Source: Neobacillus cucumis (GTDB taxonomy: Bacteria; Bacillota; Bacilli; Bacillales; Cytobacillaceae). Taken from it: a DNA stretch of 33,940 nucleotides. The notes under the pieces are model-generated. The model was not told where the DNA came from and did no database searches. It saw only the letters and a program-made list of their open reading frames with translations. Position numbers and translations under genes: made by a program. This document shows positions 17,509 to 25,263 of this stretch, piece after piece (the first letter of the stretch is position 1; each line of letters begins with the position of its first letter). The stretch lies in assembly GCF_002860255.1 (NCBI RefSeq), contig NZ_PGVE01000055.1, positions 1-33,940 on the forward strand, in the 5' to 3' direction.

Positions 17509-17667
17509 TTAAGACAAGTGTGTAAACAACGCGCCACAAAAGGATGCATACGAATTTGTATACGTGTATACATACTTGTAAACATTAAGTACACAAAATG
17601 TATACACGTACACAAAAACGTAAACTTCATGTGTGCAATCCGTTTACATGATTACACAAATGTAAAC
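17489..17667. repeat. parC-like iteron array B (duplicate of array A)
   Basis: Hexamers start at 17489, 17501, 17522, 17546, 17558, 17566, 17578, 17589, 17600, 17608, 17620, 17631, 17642 (inverted GTTTAC), 17650 and 17662. Over 17558-17667 it aligns with 16960-17068 of array A almost without gaps, in the same orientation. Differences fall in hexamers and spacers, but the 8-12-11-11-8-12-11-11-8 spacing is retained. It is about 596 bases from array A. Confidence 0.75.
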
Positions 17668-17697
17668 ATCGTTTTTTAAGCGTAGTTTTCCCTTTAA

Positions 17698-17731
17698 CAA
17701 AAAAATTAGACACTCCATAAGGAGCGTCTAA
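17698..17731 (-). terminator. Terminator of the L,D-transpeptidase gene
   Basis: TTAGACACTCC, loop ATAA, GGAGCGTCTAA; on the minus strand it is followed by seven T. It lies about 97 bases past the transpeptidase stop, immediately before iteron array B. Confidence 0.8.
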
Positions 17732-17827
17732 CAATCTTTAAAACTAGCAACTCGATGGTCTGTCTAACTATGCTTTCCTGTGATACATAGGAGGGGTTCA
17801 AATCATCCATTTTACTAAGGAATCATG

Positions 17828-19015
17828 TTACTCCAGCCTAGCACCATCTGCTCCTATATTCCAGCCATCAATGACGGTGCTAACTGCCATTATTCCGATA
17901 GGATTCGATTTAGGATTAAAATAGTACCATTTTCCTTCTATTTGTACCCAGCCTGTTTTTACCACTCCATTTTGATCAACAAAGTATGTTTTTCCTCCGG
18001 TTATTAACCAGCCGCCCTTTTTCATTACTCCCGTTTGATCAAAGAAGTATTCCTTCCCAAGAAGGATCATCCAACCCTTTTTCATCTCTCCTGTTTTCTC
18101 GAAATAGTATGTTTTTCCAAGAAGGATCATCCAGCCCTTTTTCATCTCTCCCGTTTTCTCAAAGTAATATGTTTTTCCATTGAGAATCATCCAGCCCTTT
18201 TTCATCTCTCCTGTTTTCTCAAAATAGTAGGTTTTTCCAAGGAGGATCATCCAGCTCTTTTTCATCTCTCCGGTCTTCTCAAAGTAGTAGGTTTTTCCAT
18301 TGAGGATCATCCAGCCCTTTTTCATCTCTCCGGTCTTCTCAAAGTAGTATGTTTTTCCTCCGAGGATCATCCAGCCCTTTTTCATCTCTCCCGTTTTCTC
18401 AAAATAGTATGTTTTTCCTCCGAGGATCATCCAGCCGGTTTTAGGTATGCCGTTTTCATAGTAAAATTGATGCCCATTGCTTTGTACCCAGCCGTTTGTC
18501 ACACCAACATTAAAGCCATTTGCCTTGGCAATGGCGTCAAAGCTGCTGCCGGAGTAAGTTATGATAACCGTTGTGTACATTTTAACTTGGCTGAAAAGCC
18601 AACGAACCTCATTATTGTGCATCCGCACACAGCCATGGCTGATATATTTACCAATTGAGCTTTCATTTGCATTTCCATGAATCGCATATGTTGTTCCATA
18701 TGTCCCCCTAGCTTCCAGACCCAACCATCTATTCCCTAATGGATTACGAGGATCCCCGCCAGGTATATGCCCCTTATAATAGGGTCGATTTACGATTTTG
18801 GTAACAATCCTAAACTTACCTTCCGGGGTTAAATTTCTAGTTTTACCAGTTGCAACTTTAAAGGTTCTCACTAGCTTTCCACTATCATAGAATGCGAGTG
18901 TGTTCGTCTTTTTGTTAATAATAATCAATTGCGAGCTGCCTGCTGCATCAGCTTCTGCATGGTTGAAGAAAAAGATACTAAAAAGCAAAACAAAAATAAC
19001 TGATAACTTTCTCAT
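17828..19015 (-). CDS. L,D-transpeptidase (YkuD) with C-terminal cell-wall-binding repeats
   Basis: Start at 19015 (MRKLSVIF) because GGGGAG lies 6 bases upstream; 395 residues. A signal peptide (LSVIFVLLFSIFFFNHAEADA) is followed by a YkuD domain, residues about 25-150, with catalytic motif HGNANESSIG...SHGCVRMH (His and Cys present). This forms 3-3 peptidoglycan cross-links. The C-terminal half has about nine 20-residue repeats of the choline/cell-wall-binding type, consensus GWMILxGKTYYFEKTGEMKK. The first six are near identical and the last three divergent (for example GWVQIEGKWYYFN). The enzyme should be secreted and anchored non-covalently to wall polymers. Monocistronic, with its own terminator. 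Confidence 0.9.
   Translation of the reverse strand: MRKLSVIFVLLFSIFFFNHAEADAAGSSQLIIINKKTNTLAFYDSGKLVRTFKVATGKTRNLTPEGKFRIVTKIVNRPYYKGHIPGGDPRNPLGNRWLGLEARGTYGTTYAIHGNANESSIGKYISHGCVRMHNNEVRWLFSQVKMYTTVIITYSGSSFDAIAKANGFNVGVTNGWVQSNGHQFYYENGIPKTGWMILGGKTYYFEKTGEMKKGWMILGGKTYYFEKTGEMKKGWMILNGKTYYFEKTGEMKKSWMILLGKTYYFEKTGEMKKGWMILNGKTYYFEKTGEMKKGWMILLGKTYYFEKTGEMKKGWMILLGKEYFFDQTGVMKKGGWLITGGKTYFVDQNGVVKTGWVQIEGKWYYFNPKSNPIGIMAVSTVIDGWNIGADGARLE
18058..18435. repeat. 60-bp tandem repeats within the L,D-transpeptidase gene
   Basis: About six near-identical 60-base units, one per 20-residue cell-wall-binding repeat. They differ mainly at one codon (Gly, Asn or Leu in MILxGK) and by synonymous changes, which points to recent expansion or gene conversion. 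Copy number may vary between strains and is prone to assembly collapse. Confidence 0.85.
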
Positions 19016-19201
19016 TTGCATCTCCCCAAATATGTAATTTACTTTACAATAACATTTCAAGCAGACCGTTTTTTGTCATAATTTGGTGAAAACAATGTAA
19101 TATTTTACAATTCTATTAAAATATCATTCGACATTTACTTTTTAGATGATAGGGGCATCTCTTAATTGCAAATCCAGTTTATTAATTTGCATATAGAAGT
19201 A

Positions 19202-19218
19202 ATGGTGACAGGCACCAT
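19202..19218. repeat. Short palindrome ATGGTG-ACAGG-CACCAT
   Basis: A 6-bp-arm palindrome containing GGTGACAGGCACC, a sequence I associate with dispersed REP-like elements of Bacillaceae. It is isolated here in the gap between the transpeptidase and rluF. Confidence 0.35.
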
Positions 19219-19281
19219 GAGTTCGCTTGAAATCGGAGGGGGAATTAGGTTATTCTTAATCAGACAATTCCACTGAAGGTT

Positions 19282-19998
19282 GTGGTTATTATTAGGATTA
19301 ATAAGTTTATTAGTGAATCGGGAAAGTCCTCTAGAAGAGGCGCAGATAAGTTAATTAGTGAAGGCAGGGTCACCATTAATGGACAGACCGCTCAAATGGG
19401 AAGCCAGGTTGAGAATGGTGATGAGGTACGCATTGACGGAAGCCTGATTAAGGTCAAAAAAGAGTATGTCTACATTGCCTTAAATAAACCGGTGGGAATT
19501 ACGAGCACAACCGAAAGGCATATAAAAGGAAATATCGTTGATTTTGTTAATCACCCTCTACGGATTTTCCATATTGGCCGGTTAGATAAAGATTCAGATG
19601 GGTTGATTCTGCTGACAAATGACGGTGATATCGTAAATGAGATCCTCCGGGCAGAAAATAAGCATGAAAAGGAATATATTGTAACGGTAAACAAGCCGAT
19701 TACACCTGAATTTGTAAAGAAAATGGCAGGGGGAGTGGAGATTTTAAATACAAAAACACTTCCATGCAAAGTAACACAGCTATCGAGAAATGTCTTTCAG
19801 ATTATCTTAACCCAAGGGCTTAACCGGCAAATTCGCCGGATGTGCGCAGCCTTAGGTTATGAGGTTGTCAGGCTGCAGCGGACAAGGATCATGAATATCC
19901 ATTTAGGAAACCTGCCGATTGGACAGTGGCGTGATTTAACCAAAAAGGAAAAAGAGCAATTGTTCCATGAACTTAACTATCAGCCTAGAGAATGGTGA
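19282..19998 (+). CDS. rluF: 23S rRNA pseudouridine synthase, RluF type
   Basis: About 235 residues of the RsuA/RluB/E/F family. An N-terminal S4 RNA-binding domain is [20 protein letters not shown] to DGSLIKV. The catalytic domain has the active-site Asp in [12 protein letters not shown]. Family signatures are [32 protein letters not shown] and [11 protein letters not shown], which match E. coli RluF (U2604) better than RluB. The start is unclear. GTG at 19282 is only 2 bases after AAGG, while the family start (MRINKF) would fall on an ATT at 19291. A GGAGGGGG at 19236 lies further upstream, with the frame open from 19249. It ends before a good terminator. Confidence 0.88.
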   Translation: MVIIRINKFISESGKSSRRGADKLISEGRVTINGQTAQMGSQVENGDEVRIDGSLIKVKKEYVYIALNKPVGITSTTERHIKGNIVDFVNHPLRIFHIGRLDKDSDGLILLTNDGDIVNEILRAENKHEKEYIVTVNKPITPEFVKKMAGGVEILNTKTLPCKVTQLSRNVFQIILTQGLNRQIRRMCAALGYEVVRLQRTRIMNIHLGNLPIGQWRDLTKKEKEQLFHELNYQPREW

Positions 19999-20006
19999 GT
20001 TATAGC

Positions 20007-20047
20007 AGGATGTACAGGAGATTTATTGGCCTGTTCATCCTTTTTTC
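20007..20047 (+). terminator. Terminator of rluF
   Basis: AGGATG-T-ACAGG pairs with CCTGT-T-CATCCT, with one mismatch and an 11-base loop, followed by a run of T. It lies 9 bases after the stop codon, in the gap to the convergent GNAT gene. Confidence 0.85.
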
Positions 20048-20050
20048 TTA

Positions 20051-20605
20051 TCATTGCTGTACTTTCTTTCCAAAGTATATTGTATCCATTCCATTGCCTC
20101 GATGATTGACCAATCTCGCACTTACTTCAAATCCCATAGTTCTTAAAATATGCAGATGCGAAGCGTTGGTTGACCATGTTCTTGTGGCCAGATTTGGCAT
20201 TCTATATTGGGAGGGAATTTCTGAGGATTGAATGAACTGATAAAACTTCCTTGTTATCCCTTGGTTTCGAGCGTTCTTCGCGACACAAATGGTTGTAATA
20301 TAATTACTTGGAGAAAAGTTATTTAATTCCGGACAATGATAGTTATGCTTAAAGGTCATAAAGCCTGCAACCTTGCCACTCTCCTTGCTCACAGCTAATA
20401 TAATGGGCTGTTTAATAATTTCCTCGTAATAGGCATGTGGCAGAGTTTCAAGCTTCTCCTCTTGCTGAAGAGTACGTTGAAAAGTACTTCCCCTAGCTGA
20501 TAACGGCGGGAAAAAGTCTTTATCACTTTCGCACAAAATTCTCCATACAGCCTCCAAGTCATTGGGTTCATTTACCTGCTCACAAAACCGCAACTGAATA
20601 TCCAC
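20051..20605 (-). CDS. GNAT-family N-acetyltransferase
   Basis: A 184-residue protein with a GTG start behind GGGGGAAA. The acetyl-CoA-binding region is visible as TTICVAKNARNQGITRKFYQ (R/Q-x-x-G-x pattern of motif A), preceded by VAGFMTFKHN and followed by ASHLHILRTMGFEVSAR, the usual strand-helix-strand end. Substrate unknown. Convergent with rluF; the gene upstream on the same strand ends with a terminator, so this one is probably expressed alone. Confidence 0.8.
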   Translation of the reverse strand: MDIQLRFCEQVNEPNDLEAVWRILCESDKDFFPPLSARGSTFQRTLQQEEKLETLPHAYYEEIIKQPIILAVSKESGKVAGFMTFKHNYHCPELNNFSPSNYITTICVAKNARNQGITRKFYQFIQSSEIPSQYRMPNLATRTWSTNASHLHILRTMGFEVSARLVNHRGNGMDTIYFGKKVQQ

Positions 20606-20699
20606 CCATTTTCCCCCATCCTTGTTTAAGTTGATCTAATTCCTGTTATAAAGAAAAATAGTAAGTAATTCAACCCTGCTGCGTTCATACCAAGAAAAA

Positions 20700-20727
20700 T
20701 AGACCGCTCCTCTCACACTAGCGGCCC
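20700..20727 (-). terminator. Terminator of the 111-residue hypothetical gene
   Basis: On the minus strand GGCCGCT pairs with AGCGGTC (one G-T pair) across an 11-base loop, followed by CTATTTTT. It lies just downstream of the hypothetical gene's stop. Confidence 0.65.
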
Positions 20728-20741
20728 ATAAAAATATTTGG

Positions 20742-21077
20742 TTATTTTTTTATATATTTATAGACTCCGGTCTTAAACCTAATCTTCATCAGGTTCTCGA
20801 CCTTCTCTACCCATGAATCATCCATATTCTTGGGATCAAATGCTGCCACTCCGGCTTTCACCTTTATCCATTTTTTTGAATCATCATCCTGAAAATAACC
20901 AGTTATGGATGTCGACAAAGGGTGAAATGGATTACGTGATGCATAGATTTGACCGTGATAGATATAGCTTTCACCATATTGGTCATGAATCCAATCATCG
21001 TGAACATTTAATAGCCAAAGTTGTCCTTTGTCCACCCTTCCAACCAGTTTTGCTCTTTTCTCAAGAATATATTGCAT
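20742..21077 (-). CDS. Hypothetical protein, 111 residues
   Basis: Not recognised. A soluble protein rich in aromatic and charged residues, without a signal peptide or membrane helix. It contains LLNVHDDWIHDQYGESYIYH, FHPLSTSITGYFQDDDSKKW and a basic C-terminus FKTGVYKYIKK. AAGGGG lies 9 bases before the ATG, and a terminator follows, so it is probably a genuine single gene. It has no functional tie to the neighbouring reductase operon that I can see. Confidence 0.6.
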   Translation of the reverse strand: MQYILEKRAKLVGRVDKGQLWLLNVHDDWIHDQYGESYIYHGQIYASRNPFHPLSTSITGYFQDDDSKKWIKVKAGVAAFDPKNMDDSWVEKVENLMKIRFKTGVYKYIKK

Positions 21078-21119
21078 AAAGGATTACCCCTTTGTGTGTC
21101 TTATTACTAAGAATATTAT

Positions 21120-22001
21120 TTAAAAAACTAATGCTTCATTTAAAACAGGGATCGCTTCGACCACATGTCGTTGGATAGCGAGTTCTTCTGGAGAGAAGCC
21201 TAACGCAAGTCCAATCAGCTGCGGCAAATGTAAAATTGGCATGGTTATATCTTCCCCAAAGCCTTTTTGAGCATCCGGCTGATAGGCATCCAGCTGCATT
21301 TGGCATAAAGGACAAGGAGTAACAATGCAGTCGGCACCTTGAGATTTAGGCGATAAGCAGTTTTTCCCTGTAAGATTCATTACTTCTCTTTCAGCCGGGA
21401 AGACCGCATGGAAACCGCAGCATGCGAGACGCTGATCAAAATCAACGCTTTCCGCTCCCAGCACACTAGCAACCATTTCCATAGACTGTGGATTCATATG
21501 GTTTTCAAACCCCATGATATTTGGCGGCATAAGGATATGACAGCCATAAAAATTAGCAACCTTCAGACCCGTAAGCGGCCTTTTTACCTTTGCTCTCAGG
21601 TTTTCTAATCCATAGTCTTGAATCAAAGCCCAGAGAAGGTGGGTCACTTCCACTGTCCCTTTATACTCCATTCCAGCTCTTTCAAGGCCTTCGTTTACCT
21701 TTGTGCGAAGCTTTTGATTTTTATCCATCTTAAGTTTGGCCGTGCGAAGCATTAACGTACATGTATTACAAACAGTTAGTAACTTATCTACTTTTAATTC
21801 TTCCGCCAATGCAATATTCCGAGCATTTATGGATGTAGCCAAAAGGTCATCTACATCTTGAATATGACTTGCCCCACAGCAGGTCCAGCCGTTTAGTTCA
21901 ATTAGCTCAATTCCTAAAGCCGTTGCTACTTTTTTGGTTGAAATCATGAGTTCTTCGGCTGCGGACTCTAGTGTACAGCCTGGAAAGAATGCGTATCTCA
22001 T
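21120..22001 (-). CDS. HdrB/CCG-domain subunit of a non-classical succinate dehydrogenase/fumarate reductase (SdhE/MfrE type)
   Basis: A 293-residue protein with two complete cysteine-rich CCG domains: C9, C41-C42, C78-x2-C81 and C154, C194-C195, C230-x2-C233. This is the pattern of HdrB, which binds non-cubane [4Fe-4S] clusters. It overlaps the iron-sulfur subunit gene by four bases (ATGA). In archaeal, epsilon-proteobacterial and some bacterial SdhABE/MfrABE enzymes such a subunit replaces the haem-b membrane anchor and passes electrons between quinone and the iron-sulfur chain. Bacillus usually has SdhC with two haems instead. It has no clear transmembrane helix, so membrane attachment would be peripheral. 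Confidence 0.88.
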   Translation of the reverse strand: MRYAFFPGCTLESAAEELMISTKKVATALGIELIELNGWTCCGASHIQDVDDLLATSINARNIALAEELKVDKLLTVCNTCTLMLRTAKLKMDKNQKLRTKVNEGLERAGMEYKGTVEVTHLLWALIQDYGLENLRAKVKRPLTGLKVANFYGCHILMPPNIMGFENHMNPQSMEMVASVLGAESVDFDQRLACCGFHAVFPAEREVMNLTGKNCLSPKSQGADCIVTPCPLCQMQLDAYQPDAQKGFGEDITMPILHLPQLIGLALGFSPEELAIQRHVVEAIPVLNEALVF

Positions 22002-22957
22002 TCTTCACTAACCTCCTGTGCAAACTTATAAAGTTCCCTGACTCCCTTAATACCTTCCACTTCTTTCGGAATATGGAATGGATTGATTTTCCCTTTTCTA
22101 ATCATTCTTAGGGCGAAAGGTACTTTCGTCATAGCGGTATTTACGAGACCATCTGTTTTGATTGGAAGCGTCATTTCATTTAAACGGCCTTTTTTCTTTA
22201 CATCGTCATGGAAAGCAAAAGCATGTTTTGCGCCTTGGTTTTTAACTTCACCCATCTTAATCGTTTCTTGGCGCAGGTAGGAAATCTGATCTGTTAATGG
22301 AATGCCTTTTGGACATTTCGTCACACACTGCATGCAATGAAGACATTTCCATAACTCATTTTCAAATACAGGCATAATATGCTCTTCAGGAGCAGCATCC
22401 CTTGAATCAACAGCAAATCGGTAGGCCCTGTTCAATATAAACGGATCCAAATAAGTACCATCATTTACAGCCAGTTGATTACATTCAGAGGCACAGACAC
22501 CACATAGAATACAGTCGGTTGGGGCAGCAATCTCGTGGTAATCTTCTTCGCTTTGAATAAATCCTTCTTCTTTGCTTCCTTCATCGGACGGAATAAGCCA
22601 TGGCTTTACTTGCTCCATTTTTTCCATTTTTGGCTCCCAAGCAACCGCCAGGTCTTTGATGACTTCAAAATTGTTAAGTGGTTCAAATGTTAAACGGTTG
22701 GTCTTAAAGGTCTCAAGTACCTTATCTAAAGATGTTTTGCAGACCAGAAAGGCATTGTCATTGATTTTCACTGCACAGCTGCCGCAAATGGCATGGCGAC
22801 AAGCGGATGTAAAGACTAGGGTTGGATCAAGCTGTTCACGGATCGTTGTTAATACCCACAGAATGGTTTTTCCTTTTTCATAGGGAAGTTCATAATCCTG
22901 ATACCATTTATTTTCGCCATCAAATCTCTTAATTTTAAAATAAAGGGTTGTATACAT
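21998..22957 (-). CDS. sdhB: Succinate dehydrogenase/fumarate reductase iron-sulfur subunit
   Basis: A 319-residue protein carrying electrons between the flavoprotein and the HdrB-like subunit. [2Fe-2S] ligands: C53, C58, C61, C73. The ferredoxin part has CILCGVCASEC (C149, C152, C155, C159) and CLHCMQCVTKCPKG (C205, C208, C211, C215). By alignment to E. coli SdhB, C208 replaces the Ile next to the [3Fe-4S] site, so the third cluster could be [4Fe-4S], as reported for some SdhE-type enzymes. After residue 235 there is an 80-residue extension beyond the usual length of about 240-250. The start overlaps the flavoprotein stop by one base, behind GGAGGAG. Confidence 0.9.
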   Translation of the reverse strand: MYTTLYFKIKRFDGENKWYQDYELPYEKGKTILWVLTTIREQLDPTLVFTSACRHAICGSCAVKINDNAFLVCKTSLDKVLETFKTNRLTFEPLNNFEVIKDLAVAWEPKMEKMEQVKPWLIPSDEGSKEEGFIQSEEDYHEIAAPTDCILCGVCASECNQLAVNDGTYLDPFILNRAYRFAVDSRDAAPEEHIMPVFENELWKCLHCMQCVTKCPKGIPLTDQISYLRQETIKMGEVKNQGAKHAFAFHDDVKKKGRLNEMTLPIKTDGLVNTAMTKVPFALRMIRKGKINPFHIPKEVEGIKGVRELYKFAQEVSEE

Positions 22958-24666
22958 TAGTATTTTCGCTCCTCCGGTTGATATTTCGTAATCTTCACCG
23001 GGCTATATTCCAAACGATATTGGTCCTCATCTTGATAAATCAATGTATGTTTCAGGAAATTAGCATCATCACGGACAGGGTAATCCGCTCTAGCATGGGA
23101 ACCCCTGCTTTCTTTCCGATTAATTGCTCCCATTGTAATGGCTTTGGCCAATTTTAAAATGTTCTCTATTTCAACGTAGTTAATAAATGCCATATTATAC
23201 TTTTCAGAGGTATCCCCAATCATAGCATCTTTGTAAGCCTCCAGAAGCTGCGACACTTTTTCATATGCCTTTTCCATGTCACTTTCCGTTCTAAAAATAC
23301 CTACATTGTTCCACATGGTTTCAGCCAGTTCATCACGAATCTTAAACATACTAATTCCTGTTTTCTTATGACGGATCGTTCTGAACTTCTCTATCCATCT
23401 CTCTGTTTCTCTCAATAAAGTTTCAGTGCTTCTGAAAGACCGCTTTTTCGCACTTTCCTTTGCACCAAGACCAGCATATTTCCCAAATAATACGACATCA
23501 GCTACGGAGTTGCCGCCAAGCCGGTTAGCGCCGTGGATAGAAACAGAACAGCATTCTCCCGCAGCATGAATTCCCTCAATTGGCGTGCTGCAAGTCCGGA
23601 AGTCGCTGATATGAATACCACCCATTGTATAGTGACAGCTTGGACGGATAGGAACGGGCTCCTTAATAAGATCCACACCCTCAAAATCCATGGCCAGCTC
23701 CCTTACTTGAGGCAGACGCTCCATGATCTTCTTTTCACCTAAATGGCGAAGGTCCATTAACACATATGACTGCATGCCTTCTCCAAATCCACGGCCTTCT
23801 TTAATTTCTGTCTCAATGGCCCTTGAAACGAGATCACGCGGACCAAGCTCCATTTTTCCGGGCGCATAGCGGGCCATAAACCGTTCTCCGTCTTTATTAA
23901 TGAGATAACCACCTTCGCCGCGGCAGGCTTCAGATAGAAGGACGCCGGTAGAAGCAAGGCCTGTTGGATGGAATTGGACAAATTCTGGATCTTTAAGAGG
24001 GATACCTGCATTAAAACAAGCGGCGGTTCCATCACCCGTCATATTAATCGCGTTTGTTGTTCTGCTCCAATACACACGTCCAAAACCACCTGTGGCAATA
24101 ACCACTGATTTCGCCTGGATAGAATGAATTTCTCCGCTGCGAATATCCATTGCCACAATCCCTTCAAAATGGCCTTCGTTTACAGCAAGTGACAGAAGGT
24201 ACCAATCATTGTGGAATTGAACCCCATTTTTAAGGCACTGCTCATAAAGGGCATGAAGTATCACGTGTCCTGTTTTATCGGCTGAGTAGCAGGTTCTTGG
24301 GCTGGATGCACCGCCAAACGGTCTTTGCGCAATCCGGCCGTTCTCTTCTCTTGAAAAAGGTACACCGTAATAATCTAGTTCAGAGATGACCTTTGGCATA
24401 TTGGTTGTGAAAAATTCAACTGCGTCCTGGTCCGCTAAGAAATCACTCCCTTTAACCGTATCCCTGAAATGGCTCTCAGGAGAATCGTTTGCATCCCTAT
24501 AGCCCATGGCTGCATTTATTCCACCCTGTGCCGCTCCTGTATGTGAACGTGTCGGAAAGATTTTTGAAAGGCAAGCGACACGTAAATTTTTATCCTCACT
24601 AGCAGAGAGGGCTGCCATCATACCAGCCCCGCCTGCACCTACAATTACAACATCATAGCTCAGCAT
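22957..24666 (-). CDS. sdhA: Succinate dehydrogenase/fumarate reductase flavoprotein subunit
   Basis: A 569-residue catalytic subunit interconverting succinate and fumarate. N-terminal FAD fold VVIVGAGGAGMMAAL; His42 in TRSHTGAAQGGINAAMG is the expected covalent FAD attachment. Active-site segments are FVQFHPTGL, GEGGYLINKDGERFM, SCHYTMGGIHI and a second FAD segment GANRLGGNSVADVVLFG. It has no Tat or Sec signal, so it is cytoplasmic, unlike periplasmic MfrA. It follows the fumarase beta gene by 24 bases and precedes sdhB with a one-base overlap. Sequence alone does not say whether it works as dehydrogenase or fumarate reductase; the operon context favours fumarate reduction. Confidence 0.92.
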   Translation of the reverse strand: MLSYDVVIVGAGGAGMMAALSASEDKNLRVACLSKIFPTRSHTGAAQGGINAAMGYRDANDSPESHFRDTVKGSDFLADQDAVEFFTTNMPKVISELDYYGVPFSREENGRIAQRPFGGASSPRTCYSADKTGHVILHALYEQCLKNGVQFHNDWYLLSLAVNEGHFEGIVAMDIRSGEIHSIQAKSVVIATGGFGRVYWSRTTNAINMTGDGTAACFNAGIPLKDPEFVQFHPTGLASTGVLLSEACRGEGGYLINKDGERFMARYAPGKMELGPRDLVSRAIETEIKEGRGFGEGMQSYVLMDLRHLGEKKIMERLPQVRELAMDFEGVDLIKEPVPIRPSCHYTMGGIHISDFRTCSTPIEGIHAAGECCSVSIHGANRLGGNSVADVVLFGKYAGLGAKESAKKRSFRSTETLLRETERWIEKFRTIRHKKTGISMFKIRDELAETMWNNVGIFRTESDMEKAYEKVSQLLEAYKDAMIGDTSEKYNMAFINYVEIENILKLAKAITMGAINRKESRGSHARADYPVRDDANFLKHTLIYQDEDQYRLEYSPVKITKYQPEERKY

Positions 24667-24690
24667 TGAAGTTTCACCTCTATAAGTGAT

Positions 24691-25251
24691 TTAATCTATA
24701 ACTCTATATTTCTCTACACCTATCTGGTATAAATCATTTCCTTCACTGTCTACTGCAACGATACATGGGTAATCCGTGACTTCCATACGGCGGATTGCTT
24801 CCGGCCCCAGTTCCTCGTAAGCGACAATATCTACTTTTTTGATTGTATCGGCTATTAAAGCGGCAGCACCGCCAATTGCTGCAAAATAAACTGCTCCGTT
24901 TTTCTTCATCGAATCAATCACAGCTTTGCTTCTAGGACCTTTACCAATCATTCCCTTTAAACCTTGTTCCATCATTTCAGACGAGAAGGCATCCATCCGG
25001 CCGCTTGTGGTTGGGCCGCAAGAGCCAATCACTCGCCCTGGCTTTGCAGGAGTCGGTCCTGCGTAATATATGATTTGTCCTTCTAAATCAACTGGAAGAG
25101 GATTATTTTCTTTTAAAGCGTCTACCATATTCTTATGAGCCGCATCACGTGCCGAATAAATAACTCCCGTAATAGACACTTGATCTCCTGCTCTTAGATC
25201 TTTGATTTGGTCATAGGTTAATGGTGTGGTTAATTTTTTAATCGTAGTCAT
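24691..25251 (-). CDS. Class I fumarate hydratase beta subunit
   Basis: Start set at 25251 (MTTIKKL), about 10 bases after AAGGGGTG; the frame also has a GTG at 25260 too close to that site. 186 residues. The C-terminal domain of two-subunit, iron-sulfur fumarase: LRAGDQVSITGVIYSARDAAH, RVIGSCGPTTSGRMD, MIGKGPRSK and AIGGAAAL. It pairs with the alpha subunit encoded 3 bases upstream of its nearest start to hydrate fumarate to malate or the reverse. Tartrate dehydratase is the alternative in this family, but the gene context (transporter, SdhABE) favours fumarase. Confidence 0.88.
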   Translation of the reverse strand: MTTIKKLTTPLTYDQIKDLRAGDQVSITGVIYSARDAAHKNMVDALKENNPLPVDLEGQIIYYAGPTPAKPGRVIGSCGPTTSGRMDAFSSEMMEQGLKGMIGKGPRSKAVIDSMKKNGAVYFAAIGGAAALIADTIKKVDIVAYEELGPEAIRRMEVTDYPCIVAVDSEGNDLYQIGVEKYRVID

Positions 25252-25263
25252 CTTATACACCCC

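Noticed and set aside
16863..17667. Plasmid replication origin iterons
   Set aside because: The repeats resemble origin iterons, but there is no replication initiator gene nearby and the position upstream of parM-parR fits a centromere.
16863..17667. CRISPR array
   Set aside because: Repeats are hexamers with 2-6 base gaps, without spacers or cas genes.
18035..18658. 207-codon plus-strand frame with repetitive composition
   Set aside because: Antisense shadow of the 60-bp repeats in the L,D-transpeptidase gene.
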